NCBI RefSeq assembly: GCF_900090225.1
Contig: NZ_FMHY01000002.1
Coordinates: 930,001 to 994,000, forward strand
Origin: Micromonospora eburnea
Lineage (GTDB): Bacteria > Actinomycetota > Actinomycetes > Mycobacteriales > Micromonosporaceae
Length of the DNA: 64,000 nucleotides
Reading direction: 5' to 3'
Made by a program: the position numbers and the translations under genes. Under the pieces are notes generated by a model. That model did not search any database and was not told the DNA's origin. It saw only the letters and a list, made by a program, of their open reading frames with translations. This document shows, piece by piece, positions 61,661-64,000 of this stretch (position 1 is the stretch's first letter; each line of letters starts with the position of its first letter).

Positions 61661-61685
61661 GTTTGCCTAAAGCCTTTAGGCAAAC
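61661..61685. promoter_or_regulatory. Perfect palindrome, TetR operator
   Basis: GTTTGCCTAAAG (61661-61672) and its exact reverse complement (61674-61685) flank a single central base. The site lies between the TetR start (61631) and the FBP start (61700). A further partial half-site (TGCCTAA) is at about 61644. Confidence 0.8.
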
Positions 61686-61699
61686 TAGCTTAGCCGCTC

Positions 61700-62191
61700 A
61701 TGACACCCCTCACCGAGCAGGACATCCGTGCCGCCTTCGTGAACTGCAGCAAGGGCGAGGCCAAGCGCCTGACCGTCCCGCGCGACCTGGCCGACCGGCC
61801 CTGGGACGACCTGGACTACCTCGGCTGGCGAGATCTGCAGGCGCCGGACCGCGCCTACCTGGTCGCCGTCCTGGACGGCCGGCCGACGGCCCTCGCGCTG
61901 CGCTGCCCCACCCCCACCACCCGGCAGCCACGGCGCACCATGTGCGCGATGTGCCTCACCACGCCCGTCGGCGGGGTCTCGCTGATGGTCGCCCGCAAGG
62001 CCGGGAAGGCCGGGCAGCAGGGCAACTCCGTGGGCACCTACCTCTGCAGCGACCTGGCCTGCTCCCTCTACCTGCGAGGCAAGAAGGACGCCGGTGCCGG
62101 CGCGCGGCTGCCCGAGTCGCTCACCCTGGAGGAGAAGATCCAGCGGACCGTGGCGAACCTCGTCGGATTCATCGCCACGGTGACCGCGTGA
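61700..62191 (+). CDS. FBP-domain (EF-G-binding) zinc protein
   Basis: The 163-residue protein has the N-terminal LTEQDIRAAFVNCSKGEAKRL and a C-terminal treble-clef zinc finger with Cys pairs RTMCAMCLTTP and YLCSDLACSLYLRG, as in actinobacterial FBP proteins related to the fusidic-acid resistance factor FusB. Such proteins bind elongation factor G. It starts 15 bp after the TetR operator and is likely controlled by that regulator. Confidence 0.92.
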   Translation: MTPLTEQDIRAAFVNCSKGEAKRLTVPRDLADRPWDDLDYLGWRDLQAPDRAYLVAVLDGRPTALALRCPTPTTRQPRRTMCAMCLTTPVGGVSLMVARKAGKAGQQGNSVGTYLCSDLACSLYLRGKKDAGAGARLPESLTLEEKIQRTVANLVGFIATVTA

Positions 62192-62269
62192 CCCCGAGCC
62201 ATGTCGGCGTGCCGACCGGTCCGGGCACCGGCCGTACCTCCGTGGGCACGGCCGGCGCCCGGGGGACGC

Positions 62270-64000
62270 CTACGACGCCGCCGGGACCCGTTCGGCCGGC
62301 GGGGCCGCGACCGGCCGGAACACCGGCCGGGCCAGGGTGCTCGGCCACCAGGTACGGCGGCCGACGTGCAGCGCCAGCGCGGGGACGAGCAGACTGCGGA
62401 CCAGGAACGTGTCGAGCAGCACCCCGACGCCGATGATCACGGCCGTCTGCACGGACGGCACCAACGGCAGCACGTTGAGCGCGCCGAAGGTGGCCGCGAG
62501 GACCACGCCCGCGCTGGTGATCACCCCGCCGGTCACGGTCAGCGCGTGCAGCACACCCCGCCGGTGACCGAGCCGCGCCGTCTCCTCCCGCGCCCGGGTG
62601 CTGAGGAAGATGGTGTAGTCCACGCCGAGAGCGACGAGGAACAGGAACGTCTGCAACGGGATCCCGACGAACAGGTTCGGGTAGCCCATCGCGTCGAGGA
62701 TCAACCCGGCCGCGCCCAGCGCGGCGGCGTAGGACAGGACCACGCTGGCCAGCAACAGCAGCGGTGCGACCAGTGCGCGCAACAACACCACCAGGATGAA
62801 CAGGACGACCGCGAGCACCAGCGGCGCCACCGTCCAGTTGTCCCGGCTGACCGTCCGCTGCTCGTCGATCAGATATGCGGTGTCCCCGCCCACGAGGGCC
62901 TGCGCGCCCGGCACCGCGTGCACCGCGGCGCGCAGCCGCTCGACCGTGTCCAGCGCCGCGTCGCTGTCCGGCGTGTCGGCCAGGACCACCGCGACGCGTA
63001 CCCAGCGGCCGTCCGCCGAGGGTTCCGGCTCGCCCACCTCGGCCACCCCCGGCACGGTACGCGCGGCGGCCACCACCTGCCCGGCCTGGCCGGCGGCGGC
63101 CAGGATCTCGGCGGGCGAGGCGGAACCGCTCGGGTAGTGCGCCTCGATCATCCGCTGGCCGGTGACCGAGCCGACCTCCTTGGTGAACGACTCGTCGTGC
63201 GGCATGCCGATGCTCAGGTTGAGCATGCCGAAGCTCAGCGCGACCAGCACCGCCGCCGTACCCAGCCACACCGCGCGGGGCCGACCGCCGACGAACCCGG
63301 CGATCCGCCGCCACACCCCGTGCTCGGCCGCCACGTCGACCCCGACCGCGTCCGGCGAGTAGCGCGGCACGAACGGCCAGAACAGCCACCGCCCGAAGAG
63401 GACCAGTACGGCCGGCAGCAGCGTGGTCATGGCGAGCAGCGCCGCGACGATCCCGACCGCCCCGACCGGCCCCAGCCCCCGGGTGGACGGCAGCTGCGCG
63501 GCGAGCAGACAGAGCAGGCCGAGCGCGACGGTCGCCGCCGAGGCGCCGATCGCGCCGATCGAGCGACGCAGCGCGACGGCCATCGCCGCGTGCCGGTCGA
63601 CGTGCCGGCGCAGCTCCTCCCGGTAGCGGGCGATGAGCAGCAGGGCGTAGTCCACGCCGACGCCGAAGACCAGCACGGTCAGGATGCTCTGGCTCTGGAA
63701 GTCCACGGCCAGCCCGGCGTGCTCGGCCAGCAGGTACACTACCGCGCTGGCGAGCTGGTTGGCCAGCGCCACCGTGACGAGCGGGATCAGCCACAGCACC
63801 GGACTCCGGTATGTGACGAGCAGCAGCAACGCGACCGTGCCGGCGGTCGCCAGCAGCAGCGTGGTGTCCATGCCGGCGAACGCGTCGAAGACGTCGTCCT
63901 CACCGCCGGCCGGACCGGTCAGCGCCGTCCGCAAACCCCCGGGTACGTCACCGGCGAGCCGCTTCTTGATGTCCGCCACCGCGTCGGCGCGCTGGCCGGC
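62270..64000 (-). CDS. MMPL family RND-type transporter, C-terminal part
   Basis: The frame is open to the window edge, so the N-terminus is missing. The visible about 576 residues contain both membrane blocks: VALLLLVTYRSPVLWLIPLV, GVGVDYALLLIARYREELRR and, in the second half, LGVDYTIFLSTRAREETARL and LLDTFLVRSLLVPAL. The GVDY motifs carry the Asp-Tyr pairs of the proton relay. MMPL proteins export lipids or drugs. About 100-150 residues are probably lacking at the start. Confidence 0.9.
   Translation of the reverse strand, partial: AGQRADAVADIKKRLAGDVPGGLRTALTGPAGGEDDVFDAFAGMDTTLLLATAGTVALLLLVTYRSPVLWLIPLVTVALANQLASAVVYLLAEHAGLAVDFQSQSILTVLVFGVGVDYALLLIARYREELRRHVDRHAAMAVALRRSIGAIGASAATVALGLLCLLAAQLPSTRGLGPVGAVGIVAALLAMTTLLPAVLVLFGRWLFWPFVPRYSPDAVGVDVAAEHGVWRRIAGFVGGRPRAVWLGTAAVLVALSFGMLNLSIGMPHDESFTKEVGSVTGQRMIEAHYPSGSASPAEILAAAGQAGQVVAAARTVPGVAEVGEPEPSADGRWVRVAVVLADTPDSDAALDTVERLRAAVHAVPGAQALVGGDTAYLIDEQRTVSRDNWTVAPLVLAVVLFILVVLLRALVAPLLLLASVVLSYAAALGAAGLILDAMGYPNLFVGIPLQTFLFLVALGVDYTIFLSTRAREETARLGHRRGVLHALTVTGGVITSAGVVLAATFGALNVLPLVPSVQTAVIIGVGVLLDTFLVRSLLVPALALHVGRRTWWPSTLARPVFRPVAAPPAERVPAAS

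Noticed and set aside
1..64000. Secondary-metabolite gene cluster
   Set aside because: No polyketide synthase, peptide synthetase, terpene synthase or RiPP genes are visible. TipA, APH-like and exporter genes are scattered and do not form a cluster.

Overview
The window is 64 kb of very GC-rich actinobacterial chromosome. The gene style (GTG starts, ATGA stop/start overlaps, ftsX-smpB-tmRNA order, many ECF/SigE-type sigma factors, a probable 10-methyl fatty acid gene pair) fits a Micromonospora-like member of the Micromonosporaceae. This assignment is inferred from gene content, not from a database search. There is no large biosynthetic cluster, rRNA operon or CRISPR array. The layout is mostly short operons on both strands.

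Layout. 1-1.6 kb: 3' end of ftsX, smpB and the tmRNA gene. 1.7-7.3 kb: small hypotheticals, a lipoprotein, a benzoylformate decarboxylase-like ThDP enzyme, an MTA/purine nucleoside phosphorylase and YqgE. 7.4 kb: tRNA-Ala(GGC), followed by a decayed gene fragment and an accessory-looking block (MFS exporter with divergent ArsR regulator, a second MFS with a frameshift, a secreted M15-like peptidase). 13-25 kb: DUF4173 membrane protein, two aldo/keto reductases, a hemerythrin-like protein, a NarL-type two-component system, a GlxA/AraC regulator with a divergent MFS, a ricin-B lectin protein and DUF427. 25.5-28.3 kb: FAD oxidoreductase plus CFA-like methyltransferase, the likely 10-methyl fatty acid pair. 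28.4-31.4 kb: SigE-family sigma factor with a membrane partner, and an ArsR/tandem-SRPBCC operon. 31.5-34.2 kb: a Cas4-like PD-(D/E)XK nuclease followed by a protein of unknown family. 34.3-41.5 kb: GGDEF-EAL protein, membrane protein, TipA-type MerR, a structured repeat element, a gluconokinase and a Cys-rich surface protein. 41.5-48.8 kb: VOC proteins, APH-like kinase, orphan YidD, a regulator/hydrolase pair, and an ECF42 sigma factor with its DUF998 and DGPF companions. 49-57 kb: secreted Ig-like protein, TMEM175 channel, PadR-ABC exporter operon, DDN-like protein and PrsW protease. 57.1-60.5 kb: a compact operon of an Mrr-type restriction endonuclease followed by DarT and DarG. 60.7-64 kb: a frameshifted small membrane gene, a TetR regulator facing an FBP-domain gene across a perfect palindrome, and an MMPL transporter that runs off the end.

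Most interesting. (1) The Mrr-DarT-DarG operon joins a nuclease to a DNA ADP-ribosylation toxin-antitoxin, a probable anti-phage module. (2) The Cas4-like nuclease operon has an intact nuclease signature, a four-cysteine Fe-S arrangement and an uncharacterised partner. (3) A hairpin-forming element has long inverted arms around three 21-bp direct repeats, with a related fragment 17 kb away. Several regulators have clear palindromic operator candidates beside them.
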